Below, one piece after another: positions 10,631-20,696 of a stretch of DNA of 64,000 bases (the first letter of the stretch is position 1; every line of letters starts with the position of its first letter). The notes beneath the pieces are model-generated. The model did no database searches and was not told the origin of the DNA. It was given only the letters and a program-made list of their open reading frames with translations. The translations under genes and the position numbers were made by a program. The DNA is from Ascarosepion bandense (taxonomy: Eukaryota; Mollusca; Cephalopoda; Sepiida; Sepiidae), in the NCBI GenBank assembly GCA_037127315.1, contig JBBBDQ010001269.1, positions 1,502,501 to 1,566,500 of the forward strand, in the 5' to 3' direction.

Positions 10631-10940
10631 CTGTCAGTTAGTCAGTTAAATGCCATACGGATAAACGCTTAGGCGATCATGTCTTTTCTGAGACATGACT
10701 GACTGGGCAGAAGTTTATCATGCAGTAGGTTGCCATTACTTTCTGCGGTAGAGTGGTTGCCCCCAAGGCTATAGAACCCATTCTGCCCTGTTATGTAACC
10801 CATAACTGAAGGGTAGAGACAAATTAATAACTTTGCTATGGGTATTTACGCGTAAGTGAATGCAAGGAATTCAACTGTAATTCGAACTCGGCTCTCCTAT
10901 TTATTGATCCGAGCCAATATCCACTGCTCCACAAAGGACT
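10631..10940 (-). mobile_element. SINE A (tRNA head, CORE-like body)
   Basis: In sense: a tRNA-like head with box B text GTTCGAATT, the body GTGAATGCA...TGGG-AAAGTTATTAATTTGTCTCTACCCTTCAG, then ATAGCC-TGG...CTACCGCAGAAAG and a 3' end of CAGTCATGTCTC / GAGACATGA plus ACTGACTAACTGA. The middle resembles the CORE domain (CCTTGGG, TTAA, CTC) known from the octopus OR2 and vertebrate CORE-SINEs. It is full length but diverged. Confidence 0.85.
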
Positions 10941-11089
10941 AAAATGCATAAAAAATAATAAAATAGAACAGAGTATAGTGTAACGTGTTTGATCCTCGCC
11001 GAGGTAACGACTGTTTAGGATATATGTAAATGCAATATATGATAAATATTTACTTTATCCGATACTCAGATCTATTTTTCAGCATTGAG

Positions 11090-11640
11090 GGAAACCAGAC
11101 GTTCCACTGTTTTCAATTGCCACAATTGGAAAGTAAAATCAACATCGGGGACATATTCTCATTTCTGAAGGTTAGTTCTACAGCGACCAAAGGGTGTTCG
11201 CAGGCAATTTATGCAGGACCAGAAGAGTCACGTATCAGTGGGATTAGGGTGGAACCTGTTTGACTGGGTGAGAGCCTATGTTCCTCGCTGTTAAGGTGGC
11301 TGCAGTGACAGACACCGAGTACAGGTTATGTTGTTCAGTGGTTTGGTCGAATGCAAAAAGCTGGGTCTTGACTTGAACTTCTTTGTCACTGGTTCACAGA
11401 CTTAGAGTGGATGACGAGGGTAATTTTCTGCTTCAACTTCTCAAATGAGGAGTGATCTGTCCTTCTTATGTAAGGTGGGGAAAAATGCCACTAAGCAAGA
11501 AGAGGACATCTACTTTGATTGGTTTGAGACAACCAGTGATCGATTTGAAAGTGTTATTTACGGCAGGCTGTATTTTTTTTTTTTTTTGCGTGTGATCATC
11601 TGCTCCACCTAGTGGGGCATATTCTGCTATGGATTAGCAA
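11090..11640. repeat. Duplicated block I, copy 2
   Basis: Second copy of the block at 10.18-10.60 kb, about 0.95-1.0 kb downstream and again followed by a minus-strand SINE A. A T-run at about 11572-11587 is specific to this copy. A 77-aa frame (11030-11263) crosses its start and has no known motif. Confidence 0.65.
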
Positions 11641-11671
11641 AGTGATGCGCAAAAAACAACAATTGGGTTTT

Positions 11672-11872
11672 CAGTAAGCCAGTTAATTGCCATACGTGAT
11701 ATACCCTGATGTGTCCATGTCTCTTTCCATCATTGACTGACTGGGTAGAAGATATCCTCGCAGTAGGTTGGCATTAACTTCAAGGTAGACTGGTTGCTAA
11801 CCAAACCTATAGAAACCAACCCATAGATAGAGGGAGAAGAGAAGGATTAATACCTTTTTCAAGTGTGCAAAA
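11672..11872 (-). mobile_element. SINE A, 3' part
   Basis: The 3' half only: the ACTG-rich terminus, GACTGACTGGG, CGCAGTAGGTTG, GGTAGACTGGTTGC and part of the CORE-like body, ending near AATACC. The tRNA-like head is missing. It is more diverged than most copies. Confidence 0.75.
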
Positions 11873-11879
11873 ACTAAAT

Positions 11880-12650
11880 ATTATTAAAAGAATATGAATT
11901 ATCTTCTCCAGTATTTTCTTCAGATCTGAACTCCCATGTGGATGCGATGAATGGTGTCTAAACTATTAAAATTGCTAAAATATTTAATCATATAATAATT
12001 CTGCTTGTGTCTTCCTTAGTTAATTACTTAGTTCCTCCGTCCGTTACACCACTGAAGAAAGATAACACACTTACTCTCTGCACGTGCTTTTTTTCCCACT
12101 CTATTTTTTATAATCGATAAACGCTACACTCCTCAGCCTTTCTCTCACCTTTGCTAAACGGAATGGTAGTAAAGAGTGAAAGAGTAGGAGGAGAGAACCT
12201 ATAGCATTACCGTAGCCGTAGCGGATTAAGCTGGTGGTTGTATCAGTAATTGTGTCTGTACAATACAATATACTAAAAATAGGAAGGTTCGTTGTCGTAT
12301 CCCGCGACCTATTACGAAATGTCTGGCCTCTACACCCTTGGCCATTACTCAGTTGGTCTTTTCTGTTTAGAATGGACACAGGAGCGATGATTATTCAGTA
12401 ATAAAAAAACATTTTCTCTTTCAAAATCTCTCACAAGATAGTGTACAGTATTTTGGTTATGGTCTGTGCATACGTCGCTTAATATAAGATTACAGTAATG
12501 TAGCTTCTATGGACATTACTTTTATAGATATTTTAATATAATTACACTCTGTGTTATCGTCATTTTATTATCCAATATGTTTGAAGACGTTACTATCATT
12601 TTTAGTATGACAAAGTAAAATCTTTCCAGGAAATCATAATTTTCCTTCCG
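11880..12650. other. No feature recognised
   Basis: AT-rich spacer. The 92-aa minus frame at 12101-12379 shows no family motif and is not supported. Confidence 0.5.
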
Positions 12651-12654
12651 TGGA

Positions 12655-14150
12655 AATTCCACGGGTTCCACTAGTCTCTATTAATCATCTTCCTGATGAC
12701 ATCAGCACTCAAGGTGAGAGCTACCCTGATGACACGAGCATTTATTCCTGTTTAGAATGTAAGTTTGATCAGATTGATAAGTTCCAAATTATTAGCTGAT
12801 ATTCAAAGCGACCTTCAGTCTGGAGCAAAATAAGGCTTGTTAATTTTAGGGCATCCAAGACCAAACTGCTATTCATTGATTATCTTAGAGACTCCTCTCT
12901 TCCTTCCATCACCATCGTTGATACTGGCCTTCAAGAGAGTGACACGATGCGACTTCTCGGGTTAACGTTATTAGCTGATATTATAGCGGGTTGTCCATTC
13001 TTTTCCAGTTTATAGTGGGAGCCCGCTCTAGTGAAGGGTAGTAGTATGTTGTTGCAGATTAACGGAATTTGGCCTCATTGTAGTCATAAAATGATTATGA
13101 GTCAAGAAAAGCAAATTGAATTGAAAAATAACATTTTATATATACACATATCAATTAAGGGTTTTACATTTAAAGTAATACTTGAAGTATAGGTCCAACG
13201 GACGTTAAAATGTTCATGGCAATAAAATGCTGAAAAGAGAATTAATGCTTAGGTATATGGGAGCGCTGTAAGTAATGAATGTCTTTGATGTATTCTCTCC
13301 TTAGGTCAGTAAGTAGTTTTGAGACAGGGACGAAGGAAAAGGGAGGTGAAGGCGACGAACATAGTAAGCCACTTGATTTGCTCAAGGGAGATACTAATTA
13401 CTCTCTTCTGTCGCGAGTCAGTCTGTGTGGCTGCCTCGGTCTGTCTGTCTGTCTGGGTGCTTTCTGTATCAGTTTTTTATTTCAACTTCTTGGATCGCAG
13501 CAGATCATTTGGGATTCACACTTGTATCTGATTCTGGGCTTCCCATTGGCCGATAAATAAAATTCGCGTAGGCTCGCGAACTGGAAATTTAATATTTAAT
13601 TTTTATTTTTCAAACAGAACAACTGCACCGTCGAGCTTTGGTCATTTGCCTCTTGGTTGCGAGTGTGCAAACATCCGGTCCATCGCTTTTGCTCCGTATC
13701 ACCGCAATATGATGCAAAATGATTATATTAAATCCATTGTTAGATCAGCTACCAAGAATGTTAGTTCACTGTGTTGTTCTAGAGTTTCTTTCTCTCCAGA
13801 ATCTATCTGATACGTCTATAAGTCTATACGTATATACTTAGTAAATTACGGCTACAGATGATTCAGGTTTCCAAAGAAGAATCCAAAGAAAAACCCGCAA
13901 TATTAGTGGCACTGTTATGGCATCATGTGTCTTTTCGATGAATACTTTCATGGTAATTAGTATGATGCTACACGTTTTGAATTTATACGCAGTAGGAGTC
14001 TTATCATTTGACACCTGTACTAACTAAATGTAGCCGTAAATACTATGCTAACAGTTACTTTTCTTCTGGTTGCATTCTTTCCAGCTAACCGTAATTTGCG
14101 AAAATTTAGATCTAATTGCAAAAAATATCTATTGTCTCCCTGGTCACTCT
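12655..14150 (+). pseudogene. Old jockey-like LINE fragment split by a ~0.72-kb insertion
   Basis: The left part (about 12655-12985) translates with breaks to INHLPDDIS, YPDDTSIYS (the YADD region degraded), ASKTKLLFIDY and RLLGLTLLADI. The right part (about 13708-14150) resumes at NDYIKSIVRSATKNVSSLC and runs through the Cys-rich and YKY regions. The two halves are colinear with intact copies, so about 720 bp between them were inserted later. Many stops show great age. Confidence 0.75.
12986..13707. other. Unclassified insertion inside the LINE fragment
   Basis: It begins near TAGCGGGTTGTCC and ends near CCGTATCACCGCAATA, interrupting LINE coding sequence. Two overlapping plus frames (13279-13560, 13319-13531) have no recognisable domain. 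No terminal inverted repeat or clear target duplication was found by eye. Confidence 0.55.
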
Positions 14151-14154
14151 TCTT

Positions 14155-14545
14155 TTGCCCTCACTCCTGATTTTCTTTTGTGTTTCTTGTGACTGAATAC
14201 CTTTGCTACTTTTCATGAGATAAACTGGATTAAAAACAAATCTATATTCTATTGTTTTCTAAGATCAACGATTAAAATTGTTTCAAGTGAATTAATTATT
14301 AAGATCTTAAGAAGGCTATAGTTCATCAGATTATTCACAGCTGTGAATACAAAACAAAGAACATTAACAATAAAAATATTTATCACTTGAAGACTAGCAA
14401 TAACTGATACAATGGAAAGAAGATGTAGCTGGATAAAAAGTAGGTAATATGTTGACATTCCTTACAAATTTCCTGAAAATGTTAAGATTACTAGAAAGGT
14501 TGATAAAGTTTAATGGATATGAGAAAACTATTTTATTAAATAAAT
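14155..14545. other. No feature recognised
   Basis: AT-rich spacer; the two short minus frames here are low-complexity. Confidence 0.4.
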
Positions 14546-14549
14546 ATTG

Positions 14550-14557
14550 AGCGAATG

Positions 14558-14588
<31 letters not shown>

Positions 14589-14770
14589 AACAAAGTTGAA
14601 GAACACGTAGGTTTTTTTTACCTACTGTTTAGCATTTACTTTTATAAAGTGTGCTCGATACAACGTAGAGCATTATATTGTAATGTTTATCACCCGATGA
14701 GAAACGCACGTAGCAGCTTCGAAAAGCGAACATTTTTGTGTAGTGATACTATGAATTTATAAAACATTGT
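14550..14770 (+). repeat. AT-tract-associated repeat, family K, copy 1
   Basis: (TA)n at 14558-14585, then AAAGTGTGCTCGATAC at 14646-14661 (the shared block with a 2-base insertion), then a hammerhead-like fold, then ACTATGAATTTATAA, homologous to the 3' side of the copy at 17.3-17.4 kb. Confidence 0.6.
14686..14752 (+). ncRNA. Hammerhead-like motif, family K, core mutated
   Basis: Stem I ATCAC (14689-14693) pairs with GTGAT (14743-14747). The core is CCGATGA (14694-14700; consensus CTGATGA). A weak stem II is followed by GAAA, and a GTA cleavage triplet precedes GTGAT. The U4-to-C change should abolish cleavage. Confidence 0.5.
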
Positions 14771-14782
14771 TGTTTTTTGTTT

Positions 14783-16015
14783 TGTTTTTTTTAATCGTGT
14801 CACCCCAAGCAAGGCATTCCATTGCCACTATAGAGGGATTGGGTATAGGAAATGTCAGATAGACGACATAGGATGTATATAGGGAGAGAGTTGGAGAGAG
14901 TGGGTGTGAGTTAGTGTGTTAGGAGGTGTCTATTGACCTTAAATTTAAACTCCTGGAGATTGTAGCTGTTGTGAAATCAAGTATATAGAAAGGAATTCCA
15001 CAGGCGGGAAGTGCGAGGAAAGAAGCTGTTGGAGTAGAAATTGCGGGTACATTTCATAGGTTTCACTGTAAAAGGGTGGGACCTAGTTGCCAATCTAGTA
15101 TCTCGTGCAAATTCACATCTAGGGGGCACCAGTGATTTAATTTTGTCAGAGCAGAAGCCATGAAATTTTTTTATAGAAGAGGCACAGGGATGCCACGTCA
15201 CGCCGGTGAGAGAGGTACTGCAGGCGGTCAGCCAAGTCGGTATCAATCACATTTTTTCAAGAACCCCGAGGAGAATAGAAGGGGCACCCGACCAGATGTG
15301 GCAGCAGTACTCAATACACGGGCGGATGGTGGATTTATATAATTGCAGGATAGATTCAGACGGAAAGAATTTCCGGGCCCTGCACAGAGAGCCGACTTTC
15401 ATAGCTGCGGATTTAGTAATTGATTCGACGTAGTCATTCCCCTTGAGGTCCGCTGAGAGTTTGAGGCCAAGCAGGCGTAGTGATTTACTCTCTGGGAGGC
15501 AAGCCTGTTCCATGCTAATGGGAGGGAGGTTCGGTTGTCTGTGGTGGTTAATTGACAGCAGCTTCGTTTTGGAAGAATTAAATTTTACGTGCCATTTCTT
15601 ACCCCAATCCACCACGGATTGGAGGTCCTTCTCGAGCTCGGCAGCTAGGTTCGCCTTGTCACCAACACCAGATTTTTGATCGAGGCGGGAGTAAACTGTG
15701 GTATCATCAACGCACATGCCTACTTGTGATCTTATGGTATCGGGGAGATCATTGATATAGATTAGAAAGAGCGTAGGACCTAATATAGAGCCTTGGGGTA
15801 CACCCGCGTTTGTAGGGTAGTTCTGGGAGGCATGTCCGTTTAATACCACCTTCAGTGTGTGGTTAGAGAGGAATGACCGGATTAAGTCCAACAAAAGTCC
15901 AGTTATGCCATAGCTTTGCAGTTTCCGTAGAAGGCCAGCATGCCATACTCTGTCGAATGCTTTAGAGATATCCAAGGCGACGGTTCGGGCTTCACCATTC
16001 TTGTCGAGAGCCTTG
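14783..16015 (-). pseudogene. Jockey-like LINE, RT-to-3' tail, 5'-truncated
   Basis: The frame 15247-15975 is 242 residues uninterrupted: MDISKAFDRVWHAGLL (first catalytic Asp), GVPQGSILGPTLFLIYINDLP, then MCVDDTTVYS, LLGLKLSADLK and YCCHIWSGAPS. The usual YADD is CVDD, so the Tyr and Ala are changed but both Asp remain. The frame breaks at 15247, and the C-terminus continues at 14977-15246 (FHGFCSDKIKSLVPP, SRLWNSF). The tail ends in poly(T) near 14783 on the plus strand. Its long intact RT frame makes it one of the younger copies. Confidence 0.85.
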
Positions 16016-16020
16016 TAACA

Positions 16021-16060
16021 ACCATTACAATATATATATATATATATATATATGGAGAGA

Positions 16061-16095
<35 letters not shown>
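16021..16095. repeat. (AT)n / (GA)n compound microsatellite
   Basis: AT repeats at 16031-16053 followed by GA-rich repeats. Confidence 0.97.
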
Positions 16096-16109
16096 GGTGG
16101 GGAAGCTCA

Positions 16110-16192
16110 GCTTGTTAAGCTATCATGTTTTTGAGCTTTTCGGTTTCCTCAGGCAAATCAAATCGCCTGACGAACTAATAACGTCGAAACCA
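16110..16192. repeat. Foldback remnant with CTGACGA...GAAACC
   Basis: GGTTTCCTCAGGC (about 16142-16154) mirrors GCCTGA...AAACC (about 16165-16192). The plus copy reads CTGACGA, a weak stem, CGTC, GAAACC. CTGANGA and GAAA are hammerhead core sequences, but the stems are too short for a confident ribozyme. Confidence 0.35.
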
Positions 16193-16366
16193 TAGTATCG
16201 CCCGGTTCACTCTCCACCCACGTCTATTGAACAGGTGAAGAGGCTCATCGCTTGCTCCCTGTTTAGGATGTGGTTTCCGGTTTTCTCTTTCCCAATCCCT
16301 TACGTAGCCCCCTGCACATCATTGGCGTTATCGCCTTGCTCAGGGTGACATGATTAAAAAAAAAAG
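16193..16366 (+). mobile_element. SINE-sized head-tail derivative of the jockey-like LINE, copy 1
   Basis: The first ~90 bp (TATCGCCCGGTTCACTC, CACGTCTATTGAACAGG, AGGATGTGGTTTCCGG) match the 5' UTR of the minus-strand LINE at 4.45-4.56 kb. Directly after a short junction (TTTCCCAATCCCTTACGTAG) comes the LINE 3' tail (CCCCCTGCACATCATTGGCG, then ATGATTAAAAAA). All coding sequence is absent. The same junction text occurs in the 44.1-kb copy, so this is a propagated family and not a private deletion. Confidence 0.8.
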
Positions 16367-16469
16367 TGTAACCGGCTGATCTTCTCCATTTTCCATCAAG
16401 CATATATTGTGCACTTTCTAATACAACTGTTTACTGCTCCAATTTAATTCAGATTCTACCTATAACTAA

Positions 16470-16545
16470 GACCTACACACACACACACACACACACATGC
16501 ACACACACACACACCCATATATATATATATATATATATATGTAGT
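16470..16545. repeat. (CA)n/(AT)n microsatellite
   Basis: CA repeats, then pure AT at 16518-16541. Confidence 0.97.
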
Positions 16546-16650
16546 TATGAATTAATTGTACATTGCGACACGGAAATTTCTGTTTCGAGATAGATTCTCT
16601 TCATCAGGAAATTTTTGATGTTGGTTGTACAAATGATTTACATTTATATT
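16546..16650 (-). repeat. AT-associated repeat with hammerhead-like core lacking stem III
   Basis: On the minus strand: AAATTTC, CTGATGA, GAGA...TCTC, GAAACA, GAAATTT. The AAATTTC/GAAATTT arms pair perfectly (7 bp), but there is no room for stem III or an NUH triplet. It is related in plan to hammerheads; self-cleavage is not expected. Confidence 0.45.
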
Positions 16651-16861
16651 TGAATACAAAAACCATCATTTTGCTGTTTAAGTCTGTGGGCACTCAAAAT
16701 AGTAAAAGCTTGAATCCTCTTCACCTGGATTTATATTTATATATCTCCCCATATACATAAACAGTAAATTATATTAAGTTTTATAATATTATATAGAGCA
16801 CAGTTTACAATAGAATAGATACCGGGGCACTCATAATAGTAAAACCTTGATTCCTATTCAC

Positions 16862-16901
<40 letters not shown>

Positions 16902-17095
16902 CCATTATATCCAAGAGATATATATATATATATATATATAACCATTATATTTATATATATATATTTATTATATTTATATATATAACCATTATATATATAT
17001 ATATAACCATTATATTTTATTTATATATATATATAACCATTATTTTTTATATATATATATAACCATTATATTTTTTTTTTAGCAACAAAAATATA
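16651..17095. repeat. Direct repeat plus AT-rich minisatellite
   Basis: GGGCACTCAAAATAGTAAAA (about 16688) recurs as GGGCACTCATAATAGTAAAA (about 16824). From 16862 a tract of (AT)n alternates with AACCATTAT units to about 17070. Confidence 0.85.
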
Positions 17096-17099
17096 GTAG

Positions 17100-17290
17100 A
17101 TATAATAGTTAATCAATAATGCTGATCTTAATTTTATAAAATTTTAATACCAATGCCCACCAAGATTAATTTTAAGTCTTCCCACATATTCTCCAAAGTA
17201 AAAGTTGCTTAACTCTGATTGGTCCATATTGTACATACAATAATGCCTCCCTGATGAAAGAGGTCTTGCTTGTTCTTAACCTTTTAAAGC
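17100..17290. other. Unassigned spacer
   Basis: No gene. CTGATGAAAGAGGTCTTGC near 17252 resembles repeat J but has no GAAA partner. Confidence 0.4.
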
Positions 17291-17303
17291 CATTCATTTC
17301 GAA

Positions 17304-17372
17304 ATAACAACATCACTTGAAAAGACACAAAAAGTGTCGAAACAAAATAGCTACTTTTGTAGTGATATTATA
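17304..17372 (+). ncRNA. Hammerhead-like motif, family K, copy 2
   Basis: Stem I ATCAC (17312-17316) pairs with GTGAT (17362-17366), plus an outer ATAA/TTAT. Stem II is a perfect GACAC (17324-17328) with GTGTC (17334-17338). GAAA is at 17339-17342. Stem III is ACAAAA/TTTTGT, and the GTA triplet ends at 17361. The core is TTGAAAA, not CTGANGA, with two core changes; the stems are intact but catalysis is probably lost. Confidence 0.55.
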
Positions 17373-17404
17373 ACATATCAATGTTATAATTTATTAATAA
17401 ATAT

Positions 17405-17458
<54 letters not shown>

Positions 17459-17475
17459 GTGAACATTGAAGTCAA

Positions 17476-17529
17476 CACTCAAGGGCGACAGACTGTCTCA
17501 TGCTAAGCGCAATCATCAAGCCACATGTG
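17476..17529 (-). ncRNA. Degenerate hammerhead, family G left end of unit 1
   Basis: In sense: GTGGC-like stem I, TTGATGA (consensus CTGATGA), TGC...GCA, GAGA (consensus GAAA), CAGTCTGTC, GCCC. Two core changes. Confidence 0.5.
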
Positions 17530-18119
17530 TTGAATTTTTCCTCGGCTATTTATATATACGTGTCAGTGAGGCGTTGTGGGAAATCTTTATAACGGCTATT
17601 TTGGCAAGAGTCGCTTGATTATTTATTTATTTATTGAAGTAATGGATTTTATTTTTTTATTCTTTTGTTTTTTGATATTAATTTATTTATTCGGATTTGT
17701 TGGTTATTTTATTTTTATTATTTTTTATTTATTTTTATTATGATTTGTTATTATTTATTTATATTTTATTTATTATGTATTGTAATGGGTGTTGTATCTT
17801 CAGCGGTTTGTTAATGTTTATAATTTGCTCCTTATTAATAGTTTTCTATTTTTAAGTAAAGTAGCAAAAATTTGTTTTCATGTCTGCATTTTGATATTAG
17901 TTCAAATCGTTTATTTAGTAGTTTGTTTTTGGCTTAGCAGGAAACAGTCTGTCGCCACTGAGTGTTGACTTCAATGTACACTCTTTTATATTTACATACC
18001 CTCTATCTCGGATATTGAGCACTTTATCTTATAAATATAGCACACCTTAAAACTATATATATATATATAAGAGAGCAGCTTTTTTCATCCAGGTTTATAC
18101 GATCTTAAAATGTATTTTA

Positions 18120-18181
<62 letters not shown>

Positions 18182-18280
18182 TAAATATAGTTTTAAGGTG
18201 TGCTGCATTTATAGGATAAAGTGCTCAATATCAGCGATAGAGCGTATGTAAATATAGTAAAGAGTGAACATTGAAGTCAA

Positions 18281-18333
18281 CACTCAAGGACGACAGACTG
18301 TTTCATGCTAAGCGCAATCATCAGGCCACATGT
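18281..18333 (-). ncRNA. Hammerhead ribozyme candidate, family G
   Basis: The core CTGATGA is the complement of 18318-18324. Stem II is TGC/GCA, GAAA is the complement of 18301-18304, stem III is ACA/TGT, and the cleavage triplet GTC is the complement of 18292-18294. Stem I is CAC...GTGGC with GTCCT...GTG; 3 bp near the core pair in this copy. The homologous right end at about 17945-17965 keeps GCCAC, giving a perfect GTGGC/GCCAC in the family. Confidence 0.6.
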
Positions 18334-18712
18334 GTTGAGTTTTTCCTCGGCTATTTTTATATACATGTCAGTGGGGCATTGTGGGTAATCCTTCTAATTT
18401 TGGCGGGAGTGGCTTGAGTATTTATTTATTTATTTGAGTAAATCTATTTGAATTGTTATTTGTTTATTTATTTGTTTTTCGATGGTTAATTTATTTATTT
18501 GGATTTGTTATTTATTTATTTTTTACTTATTTATTATTATTTTTATTTAATTTTTTGTTATTATTTTATTTATTTGTTTATATTATTTTATTTATTATCT
18601 ATTGTAATGGATGTTATAGCGTCGGCGGTTTGTTAATTTGTTTATAATTTGCTCCTTATTAGTTTTCTATTTGTAAGTAAACTCAATACATGTGGCATGA
18701 TGATTGCACTTA

Positions 18713-18778
18713 GCATTTTTTTTAATAATCATATCACCCAAAGCAAGGCATTTTACCACCACTGTTTTGCAGGGGGTT
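18713..18778 (-). mobile_element. Jockey-like LINE tail, left part of an interrupted copy
   Basis: A poly(T) start, ATCACCC, GCAAGGCATTTTACC, CACTGTTTTGCAGGGGGTT: the 3' tail of a minus-strand LINE that inserted into the family G element. It continues at 20697 after the RTE-like insertion. Confidence 0.85.
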
Positions 18779-20696
18779 CTTCTTCTATGTGACCTGTCCC
18801 TTCAGAACGTAGGCGATCATGGCCTTCCCTATCCTTGTTAGTTCTAAGCACGCCTTCTGTTACACCATGCAATCCTCGTTCCCTCAGCCACCTGATTAGG
18901 TCCTTCAAATATGTTATCCGTTGCCTTCCCCTGTCTCTTTTCCCTCGATCTGGCCTGTTAGTATCATATTCTCTAAGCTTTCTTTCCCCATTGCGTGTCC
19001 CAGGAACTTTAGCTGTCTCTTTCTGATGCTCGGTATTAATTTCCTTTTAGTTTCCATCATTTGCAAGACCTCATCATTGCTCACATGCTCTATCCATGAT
19101 ATTCACAGCATCCTTCTGTAGAAACACAATTTAGTTGCTTCAAGTTTTTCCTTCATCTTGATTATTTTGTCCAGCATTCACTGCCATATTAAAGGACGGA
19201 CAGCACATACCAATCCAGTACTCTCTTCTTTGTATCTAACGAAATTGTCCTGTTTCTTAATACCATACTCAATTTCTGGAATACTTCCTTCGCCATGCCA
19301 ATTCGCCTTCGGATTTCTGTATCGCACTTTCCGTTTTTTGCCAGGTACTTCAATTTTTGTACCTACTTGATTCTAGTATCCCCGACCTGTATTTGGCATA
19401 TTGGGCTACCCTTTTTACTGATGACCATGCATTCGGTTTTCGTGCAGTTTATTTGTAGTCCTTTCATGTTATTTTCTTCAGCTACCTTCTGTAGAATGTC
19501 TTGTAGTTTCCTTTCTGTGTCTGCTATCAGCACTGTATCATCTGCGTACCTTAGGTTGTTTAAATTGTGGCCTCCGATTACTAATTAGGCATAACTTGTA
19601 GGGTCCGCAAAATAGTCTCGCTGTACAAGTTCAACAGATCCGGTGAAAATACACACCCCCTTTCTAATTTTGTATATCTACTCAATTCATTACCTGCCCG
19701 TATGCAAGTGGTTTGCTGCCAGTAAAGATTCTTGATTAATCTCAAGTTTTTCCCAAATATGTCTAGGCTGCCGACATCTTCATCAGTTCTTTGTGGCGTA
19801 TTTTGACAAACGCCTTCACATAATCAATAAAGCACAGGTATAAGTCCTTCTTCATTTGTATTACCCTTTCGAAAAGCATCCTAATCATAAATATGGCACT
19901 CCTTGTTCCCGTGTCTTTAACGAAACCACACTGTTCTCTCCTATCTCTGGCCTGATTGTTCTTCTCGCTCAGTTTTGTTATATGGCTCATTAAACTGATG
20001 GTTCTGTGGAGTTCGCACTCGTTTGCTCCTGGCTTCTTTGGTAGTGCTATGAAGATAGACTTGTTGAGGTCATCCGGCATTACCCCACTATTATAAATTT
20101 CATTTATTATTTCAGTAATTTTTTCTATACCAAATTCTTTGATGGCTATCAGCAGCTCTATGACTATGCCGTCTGGTCCCGCTGCTTTGTTTCGATTCAG
20201 TTTGGCTACTGCATATTCCACTTCAGACTTTTATATTTCCGGTCCGTCCTCATCTTTGTGTATTATTGGTTGTTCTCTCTTGTCGTGGAAAAGATCTTTT
20301 ATATATTCTTTGCATCGTTGGAGTATTTCCTCTTTCTCCAATATGATTGTTCCATCCTTGAATTTTATCCGTTGAAGAGCAGGTCTTTGTCCTGACAGGT
20401 CTTTTATTTCCTTATGCATGTCTGCTTTATTATTCCTGCTCAATCTCTGTTCTTCTGCACATTTGTCATTGAGCCATTCCTCTTTAGCCTGTCTACATTT
20501 TCTTCTTATTTCCTTGTGTAGTTTCCTGTACTCCATTCCATGTCTTGATATCATTTTCTGCGTCCTTTGCATCATGTCCAGAATCTCGTCAGTCATCCAC
20601 TCATTTCTCATTCTGCGCCTAATTTCTTTTAGGGCAAAGCTGTTTGCTGATGTCAGTATTGCTTCGTTTCACGAGTCCCATTTTGAGTGTCCTTTT
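18779..20696 (-). mobile_element. RTE-like LINE, 5'-truncated, nested in a jockey-like LINE
   Basis: The minus-strand 3' end carries short GAA-type repeats (CTTCTTC on the plus strand at 18779). It is flanked by a 9-bp target duplication CAGGGGGTT at 18770-18778 and 20697-20705. The RT is in broken frames, and the C-terminal region near 18.83-19.2 kb matches the family signature (LRFLGHVMRKEG-like). The clade is inferred: RTE-like by the short 3' repeats and the C-terminal text; other non-LTR clades remain possible. Confidence 0.85.
19763..20611 (-). pseudogene. RTE-like LINE reverse transcriptase, fragment
   Basis: The upstream frame 20231-20611 is a charged pre-RT linker (WMTDEILDMMQRTQKM, KEEWLNDKCAE, GTIILEKEEILQRCKEYI). 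The downstream frame 19763-20221 starts the RT (NRNKAAGPDGI, ELLIAIKEFG, FIALPKKPGANECELHRTISLM, REQCGFVKDTGTRSAIF, LYLCFIDYVKAF). The catalytic-Asp motif normally FIDxxKAFD reads FIDYVKAFV, so that Asp is lost. The RT breaks before the YADD region. Confidence 0.8.

Larger units (their letters stand above)
17400..18712. mobile_element. Family G ribozyme repeats, two head-to-head units around an AT-rich foldback
   Basis: Unit 1 (about 17455-17998) has a minus-strand hammerhead region at its left end and a plus-strand remnant at its right end. Unit 2 (about 18253-18712) repeats this, and its right end is cut by a LINE insertion at 18713. Between them lies a second inverted repeat (17993-18057 versus 18187-18253) enclosing (AT)n, with GATATTGAGCACTTT and its reverse complement AAAGTGCTCAATATC. 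The interior of each unit is TTTATTT-rich. No transposase or RT is encoded. Confidence 0.65.

Noticed and set aside
10631..10940. Functional tRNA gene in the SINE A head
   Set aside because: Box A and box B text is present, but the acceptor stem and anticodon arm do not form a tRNA cloverleaf by eye, and it is one of many dispersed copies.
17230..17280. Hammerhead at CTGATGAAAGAGG
   Set aside because: No GAAA partner and no flanking stems.
18835..19588. Plus-strand Ser/Leu/Cys-rich frames
   Set aside because: Shadows of the minus-strand RTE-like LINE.
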